Part shown: positions 33,990-46,499 of the stretch, piece after piece
Layout of the letters: each line of letters begins with the position of its first letter
How positions within the stretch are numbered: the stretch's first letter is position 1
Assembly (NCBI GenBank): GCA_916700875.1
Contig: CAKAKS010000062.1
Coordinates: 7,156,373 to 7,220,372 of the forward strand
From: Sebastes aleutianus
Lineage: Eukaryota; Chordata; Actinopteri; Perciformes; Sebastidae
Direction of reading: 5' to 3'
Length of the DNA stretch: 64,000 nucleotides
Notes under the pieces: generated by a model
What the model saw: only the letters and a program-made list of their open reading frames with translations
The model's database searches: none
Told to the model about the DNA's origin: nothing
Translations under genes and position numbers: made by a program

Positions 33990-34261
33990 GTCTTACAGAA
34001 TTGAGAGATGCTGATGGAAGTTAATGTTTCAAACTCTGTGTGACTAATGGTCCATGACCACTGGATCACAGACTTTGCTCCGAGGAGGAGGCCCCGGCAC
34101 TTAACCTGCCTACTAGAGGAGCTGAGGAAGTGATCTGACCAATAAAAGATGGCATTAAGAACACTGAAGAAGTGAGAGAGGATTGATAAAGTATGGAAAG
34201 GGTATTTCATGATACTATTAGTCGATTAGTAAACTGGCAGAAAAGGTTATAAGACAAGGAT

Positions 34262-35480
34262 TTTGATGATTATTAGGGCGATTTCACAAGCCAACATTTA
34301 GTCCGTTTTAATCGAACTCTGGTGCGGTTCAGTTTGGGACGCAGTAATCATACTCGGGTGCTGACAAAAACAACCAAGACCGCTTGTGAGAGGTGGTCTC
34401 GAACCGGAGTACGATTACCAAAAAAAACCCTAGTGCGGTTCAATTGCAGTGAGAACATAATCCGACCCAATTGCGGGAAGTGAACCAAAACGCAGGGGAT
34501 TACAGGCTGCCTGCGCGAGCATTCATTGAAATGGACACAGATAAACGACTGGTCGACATGAGTGGGAGAGAAGTCAGTGACTTGGACTTCTGCAGAAGTC
34601 TGATGTTTGATGTCCAAAGTGAACACACAGAGCCTTAAACAGAGGCGTTTGTTCTAAACGCTTTCCAATTGTGTTTGGTAGGAACGCCAAAGCAGGATTA
34701 CTACCAGTATCAAACGTATCTGCGGCACGTTCTGCTCCATGTTATGCTCGGTTATGCCTGATTTATACTCCTGCGGCTATAGTGCGCCTATGCGTTCTGT
34801 GCCAGCACCTCTCGTGTACGCCAGGCATACATAGTTCTGCGATTTCTGATTTGATTTGGACCTACGGTTTTCAAATCCTTTGTCAGGCAGTCTTTGATTT
34901 GTTTGAAAGGCGTGACTCAGTTCTATTACACAACTCTATGACTGGAAAAAAAATGATGGAAGAGTTGGATGATGAGGAGGAGCTCCTGTGCCTAGAAGTA
35001 ATAAGGTTGCTGTTGCCGTTGTTGTTGTAGTAACGGATGTGAGGTACTTGTCCGGAAATCCCACCTCCCGGCTCCGATTTCCAATCAAACTTCTGTGGCG
35101 TCTGCAGTGCCTGGCGCGTAGTTACATTTTTCAGGAGTTGTGCGGTGCTTCTTTGCGGCTCTCTGTGAGCTCCGAAAAACCATCTCTGCGGATCTGCAGA
35201 AGCTCTGTGCAAGCTTTTCGGCAGAAAAATAAATTAGGCATTAGTATTTGCTCCGCGCTTGTTGATTTCTGTGTTTACGTTTTCCACCACCACATTTCTG
35301 ACCAATGAGAAAGACTTCTGCGAGTACATTTCCGGCCCTGCTCCTTTGTACGCGGCCCACAAATAAAAAAACGAACCAAAAAGTATAAATTTAACTCTGA
35401 TTCGGACTAGCCAAACGGACTATGGTTCGTGAAAGACCCTGCCGAATCAGAGCTCCTCTCAGGACTGTGCGGGCGTGTTC
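34262..35480. mobile_element. probable DNA-transposon-derived region
   Basis: It starts with GGGCGATTTCACAAGCC and contains 'CGAACTCTGGTGCGGTTC', 'AACCGGAGTACGATTACC' and 'CTAGTGCGGTTCAATTGC'. Related blocks recur near its end ('ACGAACCAAAAAGTATAAATTT', broken here as degenerate). The interior holds ORFs at 34671-35030 and 34988-35308 without recognisable domains. Exact ends and TSD were not resolved. Confidence 0.35.
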
Positions 35481-37322
35481 ACACTGCGCTTGAATGACCT
35501 CTTCCTCACTCTCCTGTTAGCTTTGTTGCATCTGTTGGGATTGAGACAACTTAATCTTCTATCATTCTTATAGGGCCTTTCTCACAAGACGTTCTGACAC
35601 ATCGCAGTAGTAAATAGCAAAGGTGTAAATAATAAAATGAATGACGGCTGAATGCCATTTTGCTGCTTCATTTTCATGGTCCTGGTTTTGTGCACGCTGG
35701 CTCTCTGTCACACTGGATTACTAAATTGTTTGCAGCCCTAGAAGGAATGAGGGGAAGAAAGAGGGAGGGGACAGATATGGTTTGAAAGGATTAGCAGAAA
35801 TATTTCCTGAGCATTTCATTGCTACTGATACCAACATGCTGGCATTACAGAGTCATCTTTTTTTTTTCTAGCAGTAGAAATGCAGTTCCTAACTAACCAA
35901 ACTAAATGTCCTCCATACCTAAAGTAACTACCTCCCTAACAAGGCAGAATGTGTTGCACTATACCTTTTATTAAAGCTTCATGAGGACAACTGTCTGTGT
36001 AATGACACCTGCAACAGTTGAGACATTCAGCCTGTCTAATAAAACCCCCCTCAAACTGTCTGTTGCAGCTCTTCACATTCAGTTTAATGAGCTGTTCCTC
36101 TGTCTGTCTCCTACTCAGTCGAGCCTCCCCGTCTCTCTGTTTCTGGCTAAACTGTCTGCACTAGTTTCTCGTCCAAGTCGTCTTCTCGTCTGCCTAACCT
36201 GGACGGCTTTCTAGCTTGGCTCCATTCTACAGTTTGTTTGTGTATGTGTCTGTGTGCTGCATGCATGTAGGTGAGTGTGTGTGTGTGGTCTTTGGCCCAG
36301 TTTGAATCTCTCTATCCCTCTGGGAGAGGCACCAAAACTCCACATCATATTTTTAAACTGCTCGCCTCCACACTGTCCCCCTCCTCTCTCTCCCTCTCCC
36401 TCTCCCCGAACGTCTTTGTGCCTCAGTCTCAGAGTCCTCTTGGCTCCCAAGGGCCCATCTGTCCAGAATCAGGCTGGTCTTGTTTCGGCCCCGGAGGTTT
36501 CTTTTGACTGTTGCGATCATTAGAGCAGGTTTTCCAGTAAAGAACAGACTCAAGTCAACAAGTTTTAGCCTTAAAGGATTGTGTTCGACATTTTGGGAAA
36601 TTATTACATTACACTTGTTCGCTGTCTCGCTGAGAGTTGTGACACATTGTGGTTTTACAGGGTTATTTCTAACTACCTGTAGAGCTAACTTTGTGTAGTC
36701 TGTGTTATTGTTATCACTCCTACCAGCTGCCATTCCTCACAGGAATATGTGTCATGTTTGCTAACCAGAGCCAGCAGATGTCTATCAGACCGTGGCGTGT
36801 GGGGGGAAAAAAGTTTTTAGGAATGCAAGGATGAGTAGGATGATATTTTTTTACTGCAACTTGCTTAGTTTCAAAGTAGACTTCTGAAAGTCCATATTGT
36901 GGTAATTAGTGTCTTACTCTCATCCTTGATTGCTTGTAAACAGGAAACCATCTATAGGCATCATTGCTTTCTGAGTGGATAAAATATGTCCATTTTCTAA
37001 CCACAAGGCTGCCCCGCTTCGCCACAAATCTCAATATGCATTTAGTTGGCATTAAAATCAGCCATTAAGGGCTCAGTTAGTACACGACTGGTGAGAGAGG
37101 CACTTCAAATTTCCAGGCAGCATCAACCTCATCTTCCTGTTTTCAGAGAGCCTGGTCTGCCCGCAGGCTACCACACCGCTCTGTAACCTCTACTGCCCTT
37201 CACCGAGAAGGAGACGAAGAGAGCGAGCGGAGAGGGGAGGAAACAAGGTGGTGGGGAAGTTACGGCGAGCAAAACATGAGGAAGGTTGAAAAGGATAGCT
37301 GTTTTATAAATATCATTAGAGT

Positions 37323-37966
37323 GATAGTTGGGTGTTTTGAAGTGGGGTTGTATGAGGTACTTATCCATAGTCAGTGTATTATCCACAGTAGATGATGGTC
37401 GGCACGCCCCCACTTTGGAGAAGAGGACAGCAGTTACTGCACTGGAGCAAAGCAATGTACTGCTGTGGACGGGGACGGCAGCAAAACCTATTTTAGCCTC
37501 CTAAAAATTGTCTGACTTTAGTTAGTTCGGATTCACCAAAGTCACACAATAGCACAAACAAACTAACCGATCGAGGCAGCGGTCGACCAGCAACTCCTGT
37601 GTTCTGCGAGGTAAAATTCAAGTTTTTTTCAATGGAGTATGGTGGCTTTGGCGAAAGCGTAGTTGGATACAACGGATTCAGTTCCCCGTTGGAAAGGGCT
37701 GTCTGACGGCAAGGTAAACCGGTGAAAATATTCTAAATATAGCACACACTGATATTGATTTTTTTTAGGTGAGCCTTTCTTTTAGGTGATTAAAATAATT
37801 TTTGCTGCCGGCCCCGTCCACAGCAGTACATTGATTTGGTTCCGATCGGTTACTCCCGTCTGTTTCTCCAAGCTGGGGGTGTGCCGACCGCCATCTACTG
37901 TAGGTAATACACTGACTACGGATAAGTACCTCATACAACCCCACTTGAAAACAACCAAACTATCCC
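37323..37966. mobile_element. long-inverted-repeat (foldback) element
   Basis: Left arm about 37323-37490 and right arm about 37797-37966 are reverse complements over about 165 bases. Shared blocks include AGTGGGGTTGTATGAGGTAC, CAGTGTATTA, CAGTAGATG, GGTCGGCAC and GTACTGCTGTGGACGGGG. The spacer is about 300 bases. No ORF. Confidence 0.75.
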
Positions 37967-38405
37967 TTTTAAGGAGTGGGCGACAGGGATAGAGAAGAAA
38001 ATCAAGCAGCAGATGAGGGGGAATAGGGAAAGGAGAGATAGATTTGAAGAACTCAAGAGGGGAGGTTATTTAGATATTCATCACTGGAGTGAGTCTTTAA
38101 GGTCAGCCTGGCCTACTGAGCTCCCCAGTGGTGGAGTAATAAGTCATGACGCTGTTGGCTATGGTTGAAAAAAAAAGGAAAAAACTACCCTTAAGAGCTT
38201 TTTATGTATTCAGCTTGTCAGATAGGAGCAGATTTGTTATGCATTATTTTGTTTAATTTACACAATTAAATCTCTCTGACTGATTTGTTTAACCAGCACT
38301 GCTCATTTTGTATATCCATACTGTCAAATTAGGGCATTGACCTCTTGTAATGTGGTCAATTTAAGGAATAAAACTTTTTCCTTCAGTGGAAGTATGAGAG
38401 AATCA

Positions 38406-39080
38406 GCTACTGTAAAATACTACTACTAATAATAATAAAGTTTATTTGTATAGCACTCTTCAAAACCAGCGTTAGCAAGTGCTTTACAACATAAGGTCAT
38501 AAAACTAGATTAACGTGTTCTCTTTTCTTGATTTTTGTTAGGATTCCTGCTGACACATTTTGCACAACTTGGAGACTATTAATTCATTTCTGATTCATAC
38601 CCATCAAAGTCCGTTACAATAGTCCAGCCGTGAAGAAATAAAAGCATGAATTATAGTTTGAGTTTCATTAAAACTCAGCATTGATCATATCCTAGCAATA
38701 TTCCTCAGATGGTAGTAGCGTGATTGGATGACCTAGTTAGCGTGTTTCTCAAACGTGAAGTTAGTGTCAAAGAGCACGCCCTGGTTCCTGACATTTGGTT
38801 TAACAATAATTGCTAATAATAATTTTGACCAAAACATGACTGTATACTAGGATGCAGATTCTCAGGACCAATGATACGGATCTCAGATTTATCTGCTAAG
38901 AAAATTAGCTGAGATACATTTTTAATATCTACAAGACAATCTTTAAGGCTGGAGCGTTCTCGTTGGGCTTTACTGGGAGATGCAACTGCGTATTGTTATA
39001 ACATCATTAACAATCACTGGAATCACTTTCTGAAAAGGGCGTAGAATATCCAGCGACTGCTGAATTGTCCCTAGCAATAG
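38406..39080 (-). mobile_element. L2/Rex1-type LINE 3' fragment, reverse strand
   Basis: On the - strand it ends in the typical tail ...GAGTGCTATACAAATAAACT followed by an (ATT)n run at about 38406-38440. An upstream reading of KSEIRIIGPENLH is the C-terminal part of the reverse transcriptase region. The frame is broken by several stops. Confidence 0.6.
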
Positions 39081-39727
39081 TTTTGATTAAAAAAAGCTGC
39101 TCTAATACAGCTGCAAATTAGCAAGAAAATATGATAAACCAAAAGGCGGAATTCTAGTCTGTCAACTACGAAGGAGTATTAAAGCCACTGTTACGAATAA
39201 AATATTAATCAGACATTCAGATAATTAAGTCATAATATTATATGTAATATAATTATCTTTGCTAGTTCTGTCCTTATCAGCTTAAAGTCATAACTTGAGT
39301 ATACTTGGGCAGTATTGCATGTATATAAAGATATTCCATAATTGCGTCTTTCATTACTTCAAAACCGCTCAGCAGACCAGAACAATTTTGTAAAGGCGCA
39401 CATCTAGCCTTTACATTCCTATAGCTACTGTTATTTCAGTTCATTATTTGCAGTAGGAGGGAGAGCTGGAAGGCCAGATAGGTGCTGTGATCTACTAGTA
39501 CATTTCCACCTGTTAATCTCCCATATCTGCTCCAACACCTGGCTTTACTGCTGCTACATTACTGCTTGAACAGTTGTACACCTGGCAGAGTGGTCAAAAG
39601 GAAGAAAAAAATAGCATTAACCTGAAAGTAATTAAAGAGCAACACCAGCTTTTGTGGCCCCTTTTGGTTTAACTTTAGCAGTGATCTAGAAGTGTACCGC
39701 AGTGCACTGTGACATCACTGTTGGGAG

Positions 39728-40436
39728 TACGGATGTCACAAGAACCGGTACTTTTGTATCTAGTCGATGCCCAAATTCTGAAAACGTGACGGTACTCGTT
39801 TTTCTATAGTACCACAGATAGCGTTATGGCCCAAGACTTGATAGTGTCCCGTCGTTCCGGGGACGATAGAAAATGTGTTTGGGATGCAGTAAACTCACTA
39901 TCAACACGTCCAGGGGACACACCCCGTTGTTTCCCTGATAATGCTACATTGCGAACATCAAATCCACGTTGAAATCGGAAGGACAAGAGCTAGTTAAGGT
40001 TAGCTGTTAGCTCCATACAGGACTGCGCTGCTTACCGGCATCCTGCCGATTTCAACACGGAAGGTGCAATTGATTATGACGTGTTCAGGCTCTATTCAGT
40101 AAAATGAGTGGGGTGAAATTAAATTCTAACGTTATCATGATGTGTTCAATTGTAATCTTGTAAAATGTAGTTTTTGGCGAGAAACTTGAATAAATACGGT
40201 TAAGGAGATGTTTTCACAGCAATGTGAAATAGATAATAGAGAGGGAATTATGACCTGTTTATCTAACTAACTAACAAAAAACAGTATACAAATGGTAATA
40301 AAGGAGTGGATGTTGAAGTAGATGGATTTATTGTTTAACTTTTGTTTTTACCGTGGTATCGCATTGGTATTGAGAATCGTGGAATTTCACTTGTATTGGT
40401 ATCGACTACTACATTTCTAGTATCGTGACATCCCTA
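39728..40436 (+). mobile_element. hAT-like family A, full-length copy
   Basis: Ends TACGGATGTCACAAGAACC and GTGACATCCCTA. The whole 709-bp interior is colinear with the copy at 10875. The flanking 8-mers (GTTGGGAG, CTTACAAC) do not match, so this copy is old or rearranged. Confidence 0.8.
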
Positions 40437-42071
40437 CTTACAACGACATGAGGTTGAATGTCAGATCTCATAAATGACTATTGAATGCTGTAGGCTTCAC
40501 AATAACTGTATGTCATTGAGGAGCCTTCAGTGTTTAAGCCCAGTGCATACTTTCCTGTGTTTGGCCTCCCAGCCTCCCTCTGACCCTGAACACAGGCAGG
40601 TGTGGAAAATGGATGGTGGGATAAATGGCCTGAATGATAATTTTTCCCCTTTTCTCCTATATCTGGGCAGATGGAGGAACCCAAAAAATGTCTTCAGCCG
40701 TGTGTGTGCTCATCTGTTAGACATGATCTGTAGTTGGTTTGGTGCCATCTTGGGAAACTCATTAGATTACATTATGTTCAGGATAGTTCTGAAACAGCCA
40801 AGGACTATAAGAACATTTCACACTACCAGGTGCAGGTCTGTGCAGGTAAACACAGACTACCACATGATGGTCCCATATTCTAAGACAATAATTCCATAAA
40901 ATACACTATTAAACTAATACAAGTGCTTTCAAATGACTGCAGGTGCTTCCCCAGTCACCTGATCTAAACATTACTGGAACTTAATGGGGAATGATGGAGC
41001 CTAGAGAGCTGTTGTTGTGTAATTTCTCCATTCCCCTGAACCTCCGCTCAGCTCGGGGACTTGGAAGCCCATGTAGGATTTTTAACCTTCATTTAACCAA
41101 GCAAGCTGTTTAAAGACCCTTTCTTATTTACAGTAACAGCCTGGAGGGAGTAGTTGTAGAGTGAGGGTGGCTTGCACACATTCAAACACTCAGTTACAAT
41201 AGCAGTTAAATGCTACAACAGCTTCACAGCTAGAGGTTCAGCAGGCTTTCTCTGAAATGACAGAGATCTGGAGAAGTGCTTGTTTGATATTTTAGGAGAC
41301 TTTGGTGAGCCAAAGGCAGCGGCGTCTCGTCTGACTATGAATTGAAGACATGATTCTTAAGGCAGATGTATGCTTGAAACAAAGTAGTTTGTACAAGTGG
41401 CCACACTGGAAGTCAGGTGAAAAGCCAGACTACACAGAGAGGGGCAGAATGAGATAATAGCTTCAATGAGGATAACGGCACACACTTTGGAGCAGTTTGT
41501 CCTCGTTTTTGCACTTGTTTCTACATGTGAAACTTGTCAGATGTAGTCATGCGAAGAAAGAAAAAGTAGCGCTTGAAAGAGAAGTTTAAATTCTGCATGC
41601 TTTCTCACCTCCGTCCACTTTGCCAATTGCTGTGTGAAGTGAGCGTGATTGTCAGATTTGTCTGTTTCCAAAATTGTTGGATGCTACCCTCCCTATTCCA
41701 ACACTGGAAAGGTGGGAGTTGGCGGGGGGGGTTTCAGATGCTGTTTGATGTTCTGACAAAAATTTTGTTTGATATAAGTTTCAACTGTTGGCTTATGCAC
41801 ATTCATGTCCTAATTGAGTTACCACAATGACCAGTTTAGGTAATTAGTTTTCATGTCAACATCCGAGTTGTAATTAGGACTATGAAACTCAGGTTTTTCT
41901 GAAAGCGATATAGTCAACTTTCCGTTTGATAATACAGAAGTGCCCGAAAACCTAACAAATATGGACAACTCACCATCCAATAGCATCCATCCTATATAAT
42001 ATGGATGCCACATTAGTTTCTAGTGGAAACCAAGCTATCATCCAATCTGTAACTGTCTGTCACAGCCAGTG

Positions 42072-42535
42072 GGTAACTCCGGGTCTGAAAAGTGAAGCCA
42101 ATGTAGAAGTGCGTTAAACTTGCATTCTTTCTAATGGCCAGCAGGGGGCGACTCCTCTGGTTGCAAAAAGAAGTCTGATTGTATAGAAGTCTATGAAAAA
42201 AATGAGCCTACTTCTCACTTGATTTATTACCTCAGTAAACATTGTAAACATGAGTTTATGGTCTCAATCGCTAGTTTCAAGTCTTCTTCAATACAGCATG
42301 ATGTTCATTTAGTAAATTATGGTCCCATTTAGAGTCAATTAGACCATAAAGCAGGGGATGCTTTAGGGCGTGGCTACCTTGTGATTGACAGGTCGCTACC
42401 ACTGCGTTGTCCGTTCTGGGAGTTGTCCCTGTTTTTGACGGCCAAAATGCCACACTCGAGGCTTCAAAACAACAGTCAACAAACCAACAGGTGACGTCAA
42501 GGTGATTACGTTCACTTCTTATATACAGTCTATGG
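42072..42535 (+). repeat. dispersed repeat family D, internally deleted copy
   Basis: Same order of blocks as the copy at 32721, from CTCCGGGTCTGAA to the terminal TATACAGTCTATGG. It lacks about 150 bases, including the AAGATGGCGACGG stretch. Confidence 0.7.
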
Positions 42536-43099
42536 TCACAGTACATATTGAGGTGGTGTACACCTTATCTCAGGGAACTGGTCGGTTGTATATTACATAC
42601 AGAATTTAACACTTTTATTCAGTCTTTTGGAAGCTTTTTGATGGTGTATTTCTATTTTAATTCAGACATGTGATGCTGTGTGTTCTTCATTTTCTAGATT
42701 GCTGTTCAGGGTCACCAGTATATCACAGACCTAACGCAGTCAAACACATTCACATTAACACATACAGGCAAGTTAGTCTCCTCTTTTTTGAGGGAAAAAA
42801 CCCACACACTGAGACACTACCTGCTGACTAGCTGAACCCATTCACCCACACGCCACATATGAAAAAACACACACATACTCAGCTGCTACATACAGCCAGA
42901 CAGACTCAAACACAGGCATGTACCCACACTTACAAAAACTTGTACCCGCATACAAGCACAAATATGTGAGCTTGCACCCACACACACACACACACATGCA
43001 CACCCACACACATGCTGACACTAAATATACAAACACAGTTGCTCTTTACTGTCAGCTTTTTAGCATGCGTCTCTGGTAGCATTTCCCTGACAGACAGAA

Positions 43100-44080
43100 A
43101 ATCATGATATGACTGATAATGATTTCCATCTGCTCTGCGTACCGCATGTTTGCCTGTGTGTAAGTGTGTGTGTGTCACAAATCGTCGTCTATTAAAATGA
43201 CAGACGTCGGCATCGTTTTGTTTACAGATAATAAGTGGCCTCAATAAAACTTTAATCAATAGATGAAATGACTCAGGTAAACAGAGCTGCCGCGTCTGTC
43301 TGCGCGATTGTGTCTGAGTGTGCGTCGGCGAAGGAGTAAAAGAAAGGAGGTCAGGTAAAAGTGTCATCGATTTATGGCTGGCGTCTGAGGAATGAGGAAG
43401 CCATTTATTATGGAAGCCCATTAGAAATGTATGCATATCTGTATGTGTGTGAGAGGAATAGAAGAGAGAGAGAGAGAGAAAAGGGTGGAGGGACAGCGCA
43501 TCATCATTTATATGGCTCCTCCATTAGCCTGAGTGCTTCCGTGACAACATAATGGCGGTCGCCCAGACAACAGGGTCACCGTAGTTATGAACACGCCGGG
43601 CAACTGCTGATGTCAATGTAGCAAAGTGGGTCCCGAAGTCCCACTTGGCTGTGGCAAACGCTTGCACAGAAATGCACACACATACACTACTCGGCGTGGG
43701 CAGGGCATCTCTTTGGGATCTGAGAGGTTTTTGAACTAATCAATAATGAAAGAAGGGATTGATGGGAAATGAAAGAAAAGGGCTCAAACGAGTGAGTGAA
43801 AGAGAAAGACTGGAGGGGAAATGGCGAGTGGTTGAAAACGAGAGAGACGGAGAGCGATGGAGAGCCCTCCCTTGAGAGTTGTTTTCCAATACAGCGCCAT
43901 TACAATGGAGTTATACAGGCCCATTTTCACAAAAAGCATCTCCGTGGTAAGATTATCGGTTCCATTATGAACCGACGGACTGCGAAGTGCCCAAGATGTG
44001 TTTGTGACTTAGCCTGTACTTACTGTAACTCGGGTCAAATGGGTTCTAAAGTAACAGGAACAAGGCGGAAGAGAGGGGGC
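43100..44080. other. non-repetitive segment, candidate conserved non-coding DNA
   Basis: Low-repeat sequence with dense homeodomain/forkhead-like words (GTTTAC, AATAAAACTTTAATCAAT, TGTCATCGATTTATGG). No coding frame. The call rests on texture only. Confidence 0.25.
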
Positions 44081-44758
44081 AGGGACTGACTAACAGATTT
44101 AGAAAGAGGAAAAAGTAAAGTAGTGAAGAATTATTGAGTGTTGAAGCACTGAAGTTTTTGTTATGTATGCAGATGTTCCACATCAACAGCTATCTAGTAT
44201 GTGGAGAACATGAATACACTCCCTAAAAAAACAAAACAAGGTTTTTGTGTAATATTTGATGAAAGATTATGTCTGCCACGAACAATTTTCTGTTTTCTCC
44301 CCTCTGCAATTTAAAAATCAGAGAATTTCCAAACCACCATTTGACTAATCAGAAGAAAATGGAGCCTTCCCAAACCACTATTCCCACTGCTTGAACAGAA
44401 GTTGCATCCATCTTGCTCCTTTTGCTGTCTTTTACTGACTGTTCTTGAATTTGTGCTGTCTGTTCGATTGATTCTTGTTGCTCCACTAATTAGCAAAAAG
44501 GTCAGTATTGTTCTTTTTGTTGACAAGTCGAGACATATTGACTTTGGTTTATTGGCAGTGGTCTATAAATGGTCAGAAAGGATTAGCTGTAAATTGGTAG
44601 GAGCCCGAAAATGCCTTAATCACACATTTGTTCTAGGGATGTCAATGTTTGACTGTCGGTCCATCCAGCACTTTGGTCCTGACTGAAATATCTCAACAAA
44701 TATTTGATGGACTGCCATGGAATGTTGTATGAACAATAAGGGTTCTCAGACCATAAAT

Positions 44759-45104
44759 CAGAGCTCAAACTTAAGGACGTCCGGGAGACGAAAAAAAAAG
44801 ATCAGGGATGATGAAACATACATTTTGGGACGAAAGGTTTTAGATTTAGCCTAAAAACATTTAAAACTGAGATTAAACCATATCATTAATCTCTGACGAA
44901 GTTGTCTATTTAGAATTGCGAGAGAATTCAATTGCTGTCACATATTGTCTGTCACACACACTCACATGCGCACACACAGCAGTCAGGCAGTTACAATGGC
45001 GTCCCGAAGTTGTGGTGGGATTTCGCGTTCTCTGGTGTCACTGGCAGCTTAACCGGCAAAACGTATCGCAGAAGAGACAAAGACGGAGACAAACTCCAAC
45101 CAAG

Positions 45105-45166
<62 letters not shown>

Positions 45167-45363
45167 TTCTGTCTGTCTGATTTATGAATTGAATGCATGT
45201 GAAATGAATAAATCAACGAATATACGTATGTAACAAATACTTTTTATAAAATCTGATAATAATGTTTAATGTTATAATTTGGACGGCCAGCATTTACTTC
45301 GGAGCGGGTTGAATTGTATTTTGGGACGGTTTGGGAAAGTGGTGAAAAAAAGTTCGAGCTCTG
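44759..45363. mobile_element. nested hAT-like element 1, 8-bp TSD
   Basis: Termini CAGAGCTCAAACTT and AAGTTCGAGCTCTG. Flanks CCATAAAT (44751-44758) and CCATGAAT (45364-45371) match in 7 of 8 bases. It carries a (CT)n microsatellite at 45107-45162. 605 bp, no coding capacity. Confidence 0.75.
45107..45162. repeat. (CT)n microsatellite
   Basis: About 28 CT units, located inside nested element 1. Confidence 0.95.
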
Positions 45364-45524
45364 CCATGAATCCTACTGACTCTGATGATCCATTAGCATT
45401 TATCTATAGCTCCATCATCAGGTCAACATTTGAATTTGTCTATTAATTTGGCTAATGACCAATATAATGCCTGCAAAACGAATTCCCGTCAACCGTAGAT
45501 GTTTGAACACAGTAAACATTATAC

Positions 45525-46499
45525 CAAAGTGTATATAAAGAGCAAGCAAAGAGGTGAGACTCTGGTGCTTTTTTGACAATAGCCGCCATTTTGGACTGAA
45601 AACGCCAATGAGTCCATAGCCATGAATGCATAAAGAGACGTCGGTAAATCAGAGTATCGTTTTTTTTGGGGGATAAATCAACTTCCCGATATGAACTCTT
45701 AAATAGCCCTCATTTAAATCATTATGTCCTAAACGTTGTAAAATTCACTAATAGCTGAATCTAGAGTTATTTTCCTCAGCATAATAAAGGTGCATCAGAC
45801 CCACGGGACTGCACCGCCCTACACGTTCATATGACATATCCGGTTCTGCCAGCTTCCTGCCAGCTGTATGCGGCTGTAATAATGGATATATCGGCTGTAA
45901 TTCATCACTTTTATTATCTTATAATAAACCCATGGGCTGCATGCTGTAAGCCTGTACCGTGGTGGATGTATTAACGTCTCTGTTCCCAAGCAACCGGCTA
46001 TCAACCAGTAGCTAGTAGTGCTAGTAGCATGACATAAACAGGATTTAATGTAGTTGTAGGCTATTTACTAACACGCAGGGCAAAAGCACAGCACTTATAC
46101 ATCCATGGTCTGTGGTCTGTTGGACATCGATTCTGGAGGTCCTTGACATGAAAAAGATTGAGATTGCTCTCAAAATCTATGTGCTGAATTTTTCGAACTT
46201 CCATTTATGTCCATCGTTCACTTTATGCTCCTCTGGGAATCGTCCAAAATAGTTTAATAAATAAATAAGTAAATCGTTATGATAGTATGCATATTTATAA
46301 TATTTGTATTGTTCAACACAGGCCATTTCGATAGAGACATTAAAATTATGACTATAGAATTGAAATAATTTTGTTATACTTTTGTACGACGGACATTTTA
46401 CTGGCGTCCTGTAGTTGATTTCAGTCCAAAATGGTGGAAGCGTAGCTCTGCTGCTGGGCGCTGAATTGACATTCACTTCATAGCGATATACATTCTTTG
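45525..46499. mobile_element. nested TIR element 2, 7-8-bp TSD
   Basis: Starts CAAAGTGTATATAAAG and ends (reverse complement) CAAAGAATGTATATCGC. Inner inverted blocks are CCATTTTGGACTGAAA (45588) and TTTCAGTCCAAAATGG (46419). ATTATAC lies on both sides (45518-45524 and 46500-46506). 975 bp. Confidence 0.7.

Noticed and set aside
34671..35308. Two ORFs of 106-119 codons as possible transposase
   Set aside because: No DDE or HTH signature was recognisable. At best they are degraded transposon interior.
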